Positions 46,685 through 57,242 of a DNA stretch of 64,000 nt are shown piece after piece. The notes under the pieces are model-generated. The model saw nothing but the letters and a program-made list of their open reading frames with translations, did no database searches and was not told the origin of the DNA. Source of the stretch: Heterostelium album PN500 (taxonomy: Eukaryota > Evosea > Eumycetozoa > Acytosteliales > Acytosteliaceae). Positions within the stretch are counted from its first letter, which is position 1. Every line of letters begins with the position of its first letter. The DNA is taken from NCBI RefSeq assembly GCF_000004825.1, contig NW_008805065.1, positions 1,488,001 through 1,552,000 on the forward strand. Direction: 5' to 3'. The position numbers were made by a program, and so were the translations under genes.

Positions 46685-47045
46685 GTTAGAAGTACCCCAT
46701 AAAAATCTACAAACAACATCATTAGGAAGTTGTATTTGTTAACATCTTGAATTTAACGTTGTACATACCATTTTTTTCTATCGTGTTGAATTCTTGTTGT
46801 TTTGAAAACTGATTGTACCAAAAGGATATCCGTTATAACAGAAAGTTATATTTGAATCTGTTATCTTCCATTGGTATTTTAGCAATCATATAACACTATG
46901 CACTAGTGCTCACGGTATTGATACTATGTACTCTATATGACATCACTTTCACCATAGTTCTTATTCTCTCAGGTGGAAAAGAAAGAATGTGTCTTCAATG
47001 GTGATACTATTTTTATCTGGACATATTTCAGCTAGAAATAAATTA
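46685..47045 (-). pseudogene. decayed 3' partial copy of the adjacent lectin-like gene
   Basis: The segment aligns with many substitutions and small gaps to the last ~450 bp of the gene at 47867-49425. Shared landmarks in order are AAGTACCCCATA, TACAAACAACATC, AAGTTGT-TTTGTT, GTATTGATAC, TCACCATAGTTCT, CTCTCAGGTGGAAA and ATATTTCAGC. The reading frame is not maintained. Divergence is far greater than for the TIG fragment upstream, so this is an older duplication. Confidence 0.75.
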
Positions 47046-47866
47046 AAAGTAAAAGTAGATTCCTAATTGACATGTTGAATCAGATCTTCTCTTTTCTTTT
47101 TAGAGGTGGCATAAATAGATGTAGTGGTAGTTTTTTCATTTTTTTTTAAATATTTGTTGGTACAATTTTTATTCTTTTCTGACAATTTTTTTTAACTACA
47201 TTAATAATTGTTTGTTTAATCATTTTACTCCAAATCTCTATAATTCATTCCCTGTCAATACTAGACCTGAACTAAAGTATAAACAAGATGTCAATATCTA
47301 TGAAACAATCTTTCATGTATTCAAAAGTACAACTACAATAGATTAGGACTTTAATTAAAAATATGTATTTTTTTAACTTAAAGATGGACTGGATGAGTAG
47401 TCAAAACCCAACGAGTTATTCGAATTTAGTTTTGTTCCTTCTAGTTTCTATCTCCAAAAAATAACTAAAAGTCCTAAATCGAACAAATTTTTAAAGCTAT
47501 TAAAGTTGGACTTTCTAGAAAGTAGTTTTAATATTTCAATATTAAAAAAAAATTATTCTAATATTATATTTATTTATTTTTAGGATCTTTCTTTGGAGAC
47601 TTTGCTGAATCTGGTACTATTTTGGTTAAGTTATGCCATTATACCAGATATTTTTTCGCTTTCAGCTGAAATCCAATTGAAAAATTTGATTTATGATCCG
47701 GAAGAAGACTTTTGGACCAGTATACACTCCAACCCCTAATAATGAAACAAACAATTAAAGATTTTCATCGCAATCCCAAAATTGTAAAGAGATTTGTCTA
47801 TTACATTTTTTTTTATTTTTTTTTTATTCAATTTTTTAAAAATAATAAATAAATAAAATACAAAAG
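47046..47866. other. intergenic with a coding-like relic
   Basis: Mostly AT-rich DNA. The stretch 47584-47740 on the plus strand has coding-like composition (GSFFGDFAESGTILVK, and in another frame NLIYDPEEDFWTSIHSNP) directly after a TTTTTAG acceptor-like site. It is broken between frames. I do not recognise the family and read it as a remnant of a host gene. Confidence 0.35.
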
Positions 47867-49425
47867 TTAGAGGAGAGCTATTGAAGTACCCCATAGAAAT
47901 TTACAAACAACATCGTCTTGAAGTTGTGTTTGTTCGTTAACATCAGAATTGCAATTAACATGATACATATCAGGGATTATTTCAGAGAGAACCATGAAAT
48001 TTGTGTTTTCTTTGGTGTTGAATGAAAGTGTGTTTGTTGGTGTGTTGAAAAGACCAACTGTCGTGATGTAGCTGGTGTCTAGGAATGGATAAGTTATCAG
48101 TAAGTTAATATTGAATTTGTTATCTTTCCACTGGTTTTCTTTTAGCAATCTGATGTTATGTACTCCTGGTATCGATACTTCTATGTTCTTGGAAGCACTC
48201 CACATTACATCAGGATACCCATAGTTCTGAGAGGCTCTCAGGTGGAAATACGAAAAGAAAGTCTCTTCAATTGTGGTGCCATTAAAGTCTGGCCATATTT
48301 CAGCAATCAAATACTTTGAGTTTAAATTCGAGCCGTCCCAATGCTCATGAAAATGGTTTTGGCGCCTCGGAACTACGTGTCTTGGATTCTTAAAGAATCC
48401 ACCATGAACATGTCCTTTGTCATCTCTGACCACCAACGCCCATTCACTAGAAGGTGTTTCATCCATCTCATAGTTATGTACTGGAAGATGTAGGTACCTT
48501 CCATTGCCAATCTTTTGACGGTATACGAACGATCTATTTGGATACTTTTCACTGTTATAAACCACAATAGTGCCAGCATCTTCAAACACAGCATGGTACT
48601 CTGTACTATGTAGATTCAAACTACTGTTGTTTGCACCAACAGGATTCCTTAGACTAACCACTGGTTGGCCGTTTAGAAGCAGCGAACCATGATGATCCAG
48701 CATCAACACATCTTTTCCATTTGTAATAAACTGTCCACTCTTCAAAGAGCATATACTCGATGCACATTCCTTGCTGTCCAAATAGCTACCGGGTATCAAA
48801 GACACTCTAAAGTCAATTAACGATCCAAATCTACCCCATATCATCTTGCCTTGATGATTCATTAATACCATTCCCCATCGATACCCATAAGCACCTTCCT
48901 CCAAAACAGTGAAATAGAATGGACCATCTTGACTTGTATCGTTGACTCCTGCACCCGATGTCCACACTGTAGCGTTATCACCACTGTAGATTACAAGACT
49001 ACAATTTGGTTCCAATACCAATCGAAACGGTCCTTGAAATTCGCCCTCTGGCACTTCAGACTGCCAGAGTAACTGAGAATTCGATATCTTTGATAACTCG
49101 AGCACTCCATCGTCAGTCAAAACCAATTCTAAATCCTTCCATACTAGCTTTTTTGAGTTTTCACGAAGTATATTGTTACTTATAGAGTCTAGATTAATAC
49201 CAGGTGTCAAAGGAATACTAAATCTATTGTAGTCTAAAGTTATATTATATTCATTTCTATTTGGTAGACCATAGCATTGTTCTTGGTTGATTAACAACAA
49301 CCCAACAAAAACTACTAAAATAAAATTTCCAAACAAATTCTAAATAACAAAAAAAATAATCATATGAATAATTTTGTTTTTTTAGATAACAATTTTTGAA
49401 ATCTTACCTTTATTTGGATATTCAT
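47867..49425 (-). CDS. secreted protein with bulb-type (GNA-like) lectin repeats
   Basis: Exons on the minus strand: a mini-exon 49408-49425 (18 nt, MNIQIK) and 47867-49339, giving 496 residues. A hydrophobic segment NFILVVFVGLLLIN right after the mini-exon serves as a signal peptide, followed by QEQCYG. Two or more beta-prism-like stretches follow: LVWKDLELVLTDDGVLEL, LVLEPNCSLVIYSGDNATVW (compare the mannose-binding QxDxNxVxY motif of bulb lectins, here degenerate), WGMVLMNHQGKMIW and ITNGKDVLMLDHHGSLLL. Many NxS/T sites fit a secreted glycoprotein. Sugar binding is doubtful because the QxDxN residues are mostly replaced. The short exon would be missed by simple ORF calls, since the long frame itself lacks an ATG. 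A decayed relative lies immediately downstream at 46685-47045. Confidence 0.65.
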
Positions 49426-49911
49426 ATTTTAAAAAAAAACAAATTAATTTAATTTTGATTTACACTTTTTTGTCTCATCAAAATAATAGTTTTCTTAGTT
49501 TGTTGTTTTACTAATTTATATATTCTTAAATCGTAAACTTGGTATAATTGTTGAATCAAAAAAAACCAATAAATATTAGTGATAAATTGTAAAAAAAAAA
49601 AAAAAAAAAAGATATCTAAATATCAAACAAAAATTATCACAACATTTTAGTGGTTACTATTCAGAAGTTCTAAACCAGTAAACATTTATTTGTATGGATG
49701 AGTTTTTAAATTGTGTTTATAATAGAGGTGGTTGAAATTCCTACTCCACCAAAAATTATCATTGAAATTCAGAGTTTTTAATTTCCAATTGTTTTCTTTT
49801 TTTTACCATAGAAACTTGTTTATTAAACAAAAGAGGGGGTGTATCTTTAGGTTCTTTCCGCTTTTTCATACATTCACACAACGATTTCCATTCACTTATG
49901 AGAGAATAATA
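49426..49911. promoter_or_regulatory. divergent intergenic region between the lectin-like gene and an orphan gene
   Basis: 486 bp with a long poly-A tract near 49592-49609. An open frame from 49732 runs into the next gene, but its T-rich codons and lack of an ATG before 49912 mark it as leader. No specific site was recognised. Confidence 0.45.
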
Positions 49912-51398
49912 ATGATCATGACAGGAGTATATTTAAAAGCAGAGAATCTACCATCCCTTGGTTTACTTTGTAGATCACTGAAACAATATAGAAATGGCTT
50001 GGCCAATATGAATATTTTGAAACAAGACTCCTTCACTGTTCCTCAGTACTACCTTCAGTTTGCAGATAACACCGATATTGAGCTAATACGCAAAAACGGT
50101 ATAGAGATATCCGGTAATCTTTATCAGGTTTCATCGAATCCATGGTCAATAACATCTAATCTTCCGAATACACTATTAGAATTTGTAAGAAAGAAAAAAC
50201 ACTTAGAAATATATATATTAGATTATTTAAATTAATTGGTTTAATATTATGTTAATTTTAGGAAGATTATGCTGTATTTAACAATCAAGTATCTAAACCT
50301 GATAATTATATCAAAGATAATGATGATTTTGATGAATATCAATACTCTTGGGATGAAACTATTGGTTCTTTACCGATGTTACCATTCACAGTGCAACAAA
50401 AGATTATAGAGTTTTGTTTCCGTTTGAAACCTGATTGTTTAGTAAGTAGTTCAAACACGAGAGTACGTTCGTTCGGCGGTGACAGTGGAACTGTTGGAAT
50501 ACTCGGTTGGTACTCACGACACAAGTTGGATTTGGCTTTGGTGTGCTGGCGATTTTTCAATGTGGTTTCGCAGGTGGTAACAAGAGTTTTCAATGTTCGC
50601 AACGCTGCACAACACCAACCGCTCAACTTTTTTACACATATGACTAGCAAATACTGCGTGATAAAGAGAGTTACTCACTGTGTATCGACAAACCAATCGT
50701 TTGCCTTCAAAGAGCATTACATCGGGTATCAAAACAATAGTGAACTAGCGCAACAGGTCTACGAAGACGGTGTACTGGCGTGTCTGGAGTATCTGATGAT
50801 CGAATACCGACCGGAATGCACACATCGCAATCCCTACGAGATTGAATGTATATTGTGGAAAGCAAAGAGCATTCGACATTTTATCGAGAACGACAGTATG
50901 CATCCTGGGTATGGCTGTGGTATCCTGATGCTGCTGACATCGACGAACAAACTGGAAACACTGATACTCGGTAACTCGCAATCGACTCACCTACTATCGT
51001 ACATTCCGAGGATCATTAAAAACAATATCGATTCACTGGAGTACGCTAGACTGCCAGTGCAAGTGAGTTCACAGAAATACACAGAGATACTAGAGTTGGA
51101 TGAACTACTGGCTACCACCAACTACAGAGAAGAGTCAACCAGAGATTTGAATATCGTCTATCAAAGAAACTATGACGGTGAGTTCATCGATAGCAATGAA
51201 CAGCTATCAAAGAATCTTCAAGAAGATGGAAACTATCAGCATTTTACAACTATTATAGTATCATTTAGAAGAAACACCTTGACATCATCATCATCATCAG
51301 CAACTCTAACATTAATATGTATTAGCAACTTTTACAAACAATTGTTAGGTTCCGATTGTAATGATTTTAATTTGATAGAATCATCTATAAATTCATAA
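49912..51398 (+). CDS. unrecognised protein, possibly F-box-like
   Basis: Exons 49912-50184 and 50262-51398 (GTAAGA...TTTTAG), giving 469 residues. I do not recognise the family with confidence. The segment at about residues 130-185 (MLPFTVQQKIIEFC... then HKLDLALVCWRFFNVVSQVV) reads like the N-terminal helices of dictyostelid F-box/FNIP-type proteins: leucine-rich, with 'ALVCWRFFNVV' as the typical second helix. The remainder has alternating polar and hydrophobic residues without clear repeats. There is no signal peptide or TM segment. ATGs at 49912 and 49918 are both in frame. The many C/G-ending codons argue that this is a real expressed gene. Confidence 0.6.
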
Positions 51399-51654
51399 AC
51401 TTTAATAGTAAACTATTAAATAAAAAGACTTGTTATATTAATTAATATAATTAGGTTTTAATTTATTAATTTATCATTTTATTATTATTATTATTATTAT
51501 GATGTTTTAAAAGGAAGGAATGGGTAATATAACAAACAGTTTTGTATTAGTTTTTAAAAGATTGATTCTAGTTCTATTGAACCAAATATCTATTGGAATA
51601 GATGAATTTGAATGAATACGAAAGAAAGAAAGAGAAAGAGTTTATGTTGTTGTG

Positions 51655-51687
<33 letters not shown>

Positions 51688-51698
51688 CTTATTGATAA
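51399..51698. other. convergent 3' intergenic region with (GAT)n
   Basis: The 3' ends of the orphan gene (+) and vps29 (-) face each other here. A (GAT)10 microsatellite occupies about 51658-51687, just before the vps29 stop. No gene is seen. Confidence 0.6.
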
Positions 51699-52634
51699 TT
51701 ATTGTTTGGAGTGTTCCAATTTCTCGACTTTAACAGAACCGTCGATAAGCTTGTAGATGTAAATAGTGATATCGTATCCTTGAACATCCATCAAAACGAA
51801 TGATGGGGTGACGTCGTGGGTGATGTTGCTAAAGGCACCAGTGGCTGAGCCTGGGTTGATGAAAAGTTTGTTGTTGGCTTCGAATACCTCGATGTGGTGG
51901 GTGTGTCCAGTGATGAGAACATCGACATCCATCTCTCTTTGGAGTGCTGCCAACGATGTCTTGTCACCCCATGGTACAATTTGTTGTCCATGACAAAGAC
52001 CAAATTTAAATTGTCCAATTGTAACTACTTTTGTATCTGGATATGATGAGTTCTTTACAATCATATTTATATAATAATAATAATAACATTAATAAACAAT
52101 TATTTAAACAAATCTATAATAATAATAATATGAATAATAATAACAATGTACATACCTCATCGAATTCACCTTTAACAACATGTACATCGCTAGTCAAAGT
52201 CTTAAAGTAATCGTGGATATCTTTTGATACGAGATTACCTGTGCAGAGGATGTGTTGAATCTTTTCTGGTACCAACAACTTTTTGAATTCTGGTGGGATA
52301 CCGTGTGATCTGTGTGGTACATGTAAGTCTCCAATTGCAATAATGAACTAAATTAATGATAACATAATGATATTATTAATATTAATATTCCTGAATAAAT
52401 ATATGAAAAATGATTCAATGATTGATAGATAGATAGATAGATAGATAGATAAGAATGGATAGATATGATAATGAATATTGACAATTCACATTCAATCTTT
52501 TATATTTGAGAATATCAGCGATTGTAATCTCATTCATTTTCCACATTATCATTATCATATCATATCATAACATATCATATTATCATAAATCATCTAATTG
52601 CATGACTTTTTATTTAAAAGAAGTCACATACCAT
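51699..52634 (-). CDS. vps29: retromer subunit Vps29
   Basis: Exons on the minus strand: 52632-52634 (ATG only), 52156-52347, 51699-52052; total 182 residues, the same as human VPS29. It is a metallophosphoesterase-fold protein that forms the retromer cargo-recognition core with Vps35 and Vps26 on endosomes. Visible blocks are [14 protein letters not shown] at the start, [46 protein letters not shown], and [10 protein letters not shown]. The residues of the phosphoesterase-like site are largely kept, as in other Vps29 proteins that nevertheless lack strong activity. The exact match to the expected length after adding the three-base first exon supports this unusual start. The intron 52348-52631 (284 bp) contains a (GATA)n repeat. 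Confidence 0.9.
52424..52451. repeat. (GATA)7 microsatellite in vps29 intron 1
   Basis: Seven perfect GATA units within the first intron of vps29. Confidence 0.9.
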
Positions 52635-55600
52635 TTTTACTTCTACCTCTGTTTTATAAATAATAATAATAAAAATAATGATATCTAATTAATAACTAAA
52701 TTGAGCAGTATAGTAAATAAGAAAGTCAATGCACAGAATGAGCATCAATAATTTTTTTAAAATATTAAAAAATTTAGAATTTTTTTTTTTAAAAATATCA
52801 ACTGTGGAGAAGAAAATTCTGTTGCTGATCAGCAATTTTCTCGCAATACTTTTATCACATAATTTAAAAATAAACAAACTTTATAATCAATTGATTAAAT
52901 CAATTACTTTATTTAGAAATATTCAATCAACCAATCAAACTCATATAATAATTAATAAAAAATAACTTTTTTTTTTTTTTTTTTAATGTTATAAAATGAA
53001 TCAGTAATCAAATCAAATCAAAGATATTCTACTTCACTAGATTGATTTCTCAAGTTGTGTTCATTGTTTAGTATCTATTTTTACACAAGTTAAACATCAT
53101 TTTAACAAGGATGTATCATAAGAATGACGGTGATGAAAATATTGGTGAATCTGTGTTGTTTTTAATCGTGTAATGTTATATCATTATTGTTTGGTAATTC
53201 AATATTTCCATTCTTAGACCTACACCATAATAGCTTATGGAAATATGAACTTTTCTACGTATTACTAAATCAACATCGATGTTGTTGTTGTTGTTGTTGT
53301 TGTACAACAAGAGAAATCTTTTACTTTAAATGGCTATTACCCTTAAACTCACCACAATACAACACAACAACACATCATCATACATATCAAAATACCATTC
53401 CATCTCAAGTAAAGTAATTAATAATTGTTATTATGTCTGTCTCTTTAAATACTATAAATTGGAATTCGACAAAGTTGTGTTTGGTGAAAATAAATAAATA
53501 ACATTCTTCTTTGAAAACAAAACAAACACATATAACAATATTTATGATGATAATTAATGATGATGATGATAAAAGAACAAAGAATGAAATCCAATAACTT
53601 TATTAAAAACACATCCGATTCAATCCATACACAAACACAATTACTTAAATTACCTAAAACAATCAACAAACCCAATTGAATTTGTAGAGTCATTGGTTGT
53701 TGTTTTTAGGTGAATCATGATCAAATTAATTAAAAATTATTGGAGATGAATAATAATTAAAATGAATATTCATACTATCTTCTTTATGAGCCAACAACCT
53801 ACCCTCTACAACAATAGTAATATCAATAACAACTAAATTCGATTGTTAATCGACTATATTTATATTTATATTGTTACTGTTTTTTTTAAAAAGTTAAAAC
53901 CTCACACACATAGATTAATATTTGTTGAATTAAATCTGGAAATATACTAAATATGACCTCTTATCTTATCCTTCAATGTTATTGTTGTTAGCTACTACTA
54001 TCGATAAATTCAGAGTGTTGAAGCGTTTACTATTAATCCATGTCACAACTATTTCAACCAATAACAAACATATTTAAATAATCAATAGGTTATGATTCCT
54101 TGAATAAAAAGTAAAAGTCTACAATACCTGTTGTTATTGTTATTGTTGTGTTTATGAGAAGCAAGTATGAGCAGGTATATCATTATCATTTGTAACAAAA
54201 AGTAAAGTACGTACTATCGACAATCATTACGTTATTTATAATACTACTACTACTACTATATTTTATCGCCGGATGGATGGTTAGTTAGAGTTGGTTGATG
54301 GTTGTGTATGTTTTATTGTTGTTATTGTTGTTGTTGTTGTTATTAATTAACTAAACTCCCAATAAACTAATAGTGTTAATCAAAGAAATAGGTTCAAAGC
54401 TTATCAACAATACTAACAACATAAATAAATTCTATAGAAAGAAAGCAAAAAAAATCTTACCACATTGTCATCACCAACCTTAATAGTACTAAAGAAAGAA
54501 TATTTTAATATATCTCACGCATCCGTACTACAAATAATGTTGCAACTAAACATTTTAATCGATTCGATTCGCTCTCAATCTCCCACTCTTACGCTTACCT
54601 CCACTTTAGCTTCAGTGTTTTAATCAAATTTTTGTTAAAAACCTGGAAAAGAAAAAAAAACCCTCATAATAATAAAAACAACCATCAACAACAACATTAA
54701 CAAAACAAAACTCCCAAATATGTTAAAAACAAATATATATCATGAAACACACCGATTCTCAAATACAACACACATAATCTGATTTGATTCCATTCACCCA
54801 CTAACCATCATTTAAAATCGATAACACATAGATATCCCAAAACACCAACAAACCATTTTTCTAATTTTAACATCATTACCAAAGAACACAAAATATATTA
54901 CTTTTTTGTCCAAGTAAAGTAATAATTATCTAAACAACAAACAATATAAAGATAACCTTTAACTCATTTCTAGTCGATTTTTTTTCTTTCTTTATTATTA
55001 AAGTTATAAAGCTTAGCAAAGAAAAATAAAATAAATAAAAAAAGATAAACAAATAAAGGTAAAATATATAATCAACCCACTTCATTGTTCCCAACAACAA
55101 CAACAACTTGTTTTGGTTATTTTTTAATTTTTAGAAATATCCTTTTTTTGTAATTGTCTTTTTTGGTTAGAAATTAAATTTAGGTTTAATCATTTCTTCA
55201 ATCATCTTGTTTTACCCATTTTCAAATTTTCACATATATTAATCAGGAGGAGAGTCATCATCAGTCCATTATAGATTGATTCCATTATTTTAGTTGTTGT
55301 AATATAATCACTATAATTCTCCCCCCTCTGGAACTATAATTTCGATTGGTGGGTGATTGTGACAAAAAGGTTTTTTTAATTTTGTAAAGATCGGGTGTTG
55401 GTGTGTGAATTGAATTCAATTTATTATTTAATTAGTTTTTAGTTTTTAAACATACATATATATTTAAAATTTTAATTTAGGTGGGCACTCATTAATGAAA
55501 AATAACATCACTATTCATAAAATATCGATACATCATCACCAAGTTTAGATTGTTAGAGTGTGAAATGTGTTAGTTTGTGTGTGTGAGTGTTTGAACCTAA

Positions 55601-57242
55601 CCACACCAAACACCAAACACCAAAATAAAACAATTGAAATGAGTTTGTTTGAATTGAATTACAATTACCATCATCCTCGAGGTCACCACCAATCTAAATT
55701 AAAATTGTTCCTGCTGCACCACACAGCAACCAAAATCATCATATCTGCATCAACACGATCAATATAACTATAAACCTTTTCAAACTCTTTTTAATTCTTT
55801 AATTTTTTAATTTTATCACTATTGTTTTTCTACTGTTCTTTCTACAAATGGAATTCACATTTTATATGTAATGTTTTTATAGATATATAATTGAATACCC
55901 TATTATCAAATAAGGATACATCTTATCATCGCAATAGAAGTTGTAGTAAATGGCAATATAGCAAATCAAAAAAAAAAAAAAAAAAAAAAAAAGTAATATC
56001 CAAATTTAAAAAAACACCTACCACAGTTTTAAAGTCATTTTCATTTCTTTGTTTCTTTTTTCTTTTCCAACAACCAACATTACATTACAAATAGTAACAC
56101 CAAAATTGACACCACAAATTTGTTTGGAACAACCATATTTGAAATTCTATCCAATTATATATATTCACACCAATAGAATAGAATTTTAATGTATCAATAT
56201 CTGTACCTATATCTATCCAATATAGTTTATTTAGCAATAACAAAAAAGAATAATAGCTCAATTGGATATTAATAGTCACTTGCTCATTTCACCTAAAATC
56301 AACAACAGATGTTATAATTGTTGTATTATAATTCTTAATACTTTGCATAGCGAGCTACATCGATAATTCATCACCACTGTCCCACTAAACTACAACAATT
56401 TGGCTAATCAACCACATTAACATCTAGCCATTATTTATACATATATTCGAAAAGTTGAGAAATAACAAGAAAAAAGACCTTTTCAACTTTTTTTTTTTTT
56501 AATTTAATCCTCACTATTAGTTAGTTAGTTAGTTGGTTGGGTTAATTTAATATAGTTAAATTAGTTGCCTCCTTACCTTAATGACAATAACAATTAACAA
56601 CATCATAAGTAGTAATTAATCTAAAAAAGAAGAATAAAAAATCGTTAAACCCAATAACCTTTATATTTTTAATTTGTGTGTTTTTTCATTCACTCATCCA
56701 TCCACTTACTCAGTCATTTAACTAACCCTCCAATTAGTTTTGTTAACTCCCTTCTCGTTCTTTAAATTTCTATTCCTCTTATCTTTTTCTATTATTTCAA
56801 CTAATTATTTTATATTTTCCAAATCGTTCTCATTTTATCGCATTTCCCTATTTTCAAAAAAAAAAAAGTATAGAAAAGATAAACTACCCAATATTCCAAC
56901 TATCCACAATCAACTAAAAAGTAGAAACATATTTTCTAATCATCTAATCTTTAAGTTACAAATTATAAAATAATTTAATAATTAATTTTTAGAAAATAAT
57001 CAACCATCACCAGAATTTCAACTTATTATAATACCTATCTTCAAAAAAAAACTGATATATCTATCTGATTTTAATTCCATTTCCACATCAATTCATAATT
57101 CATTGTCACATCATAGATTTTATTTATTTTTTGTTTGTTTTTGTTAAGTGATACTCTGGAATGGAATTTTATTCTGATTTATTAATATTTAATAATTTAG
57201 TTTAAAAATTAAAAATAATAGTAATAATATTAGTTATAGAAA
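52635..57242. promoter_or_regulatory. 4.6-kb divergent non-coding region upstream of vps29 and a poly-Q gene
   Basis: This is the longest gene-free stretch in the window. I see no convincing exon. Short frames (for example 55639-55767) have no support. It contains (GTT)7 at 53281-53303, several long poly-A tracts (about 55970-55992) and CA/GT-rich patches (53340-53400, 54640-54720, 55570-55625). The TATAG acceptor just before 57243 suggests that the poly-Q gene has spliced leader exons somewhere here. A long upstream region is typical of developmentally controlled genes in dictyostelids, but that is inference. Confidence 0.45.
55572..55624 (+). promoter_or_regulatory. GT/CA-rich inverted element (G-box-like)
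   Basis: A GTTTGTGTGTGTGAGTGTTTG stretch is followed within 10 bp by CCACACCAAACACCAAACACC. GTGTTTG and CAAACAC form inverted partners. The dictyostelid G-box-binding factor GBF recognises such GT/CA-rich repeats in developmental promoters. Occupancy is inferred. Confidence 0.35.

Noticed and set aside
55639-55767. Possible small His-rich coding exon (MSLFELNYNYHH...)
   Set aside because: No donor site, no continuation, and it lies in a CA-rich regulatory patch; kept as non-coding.
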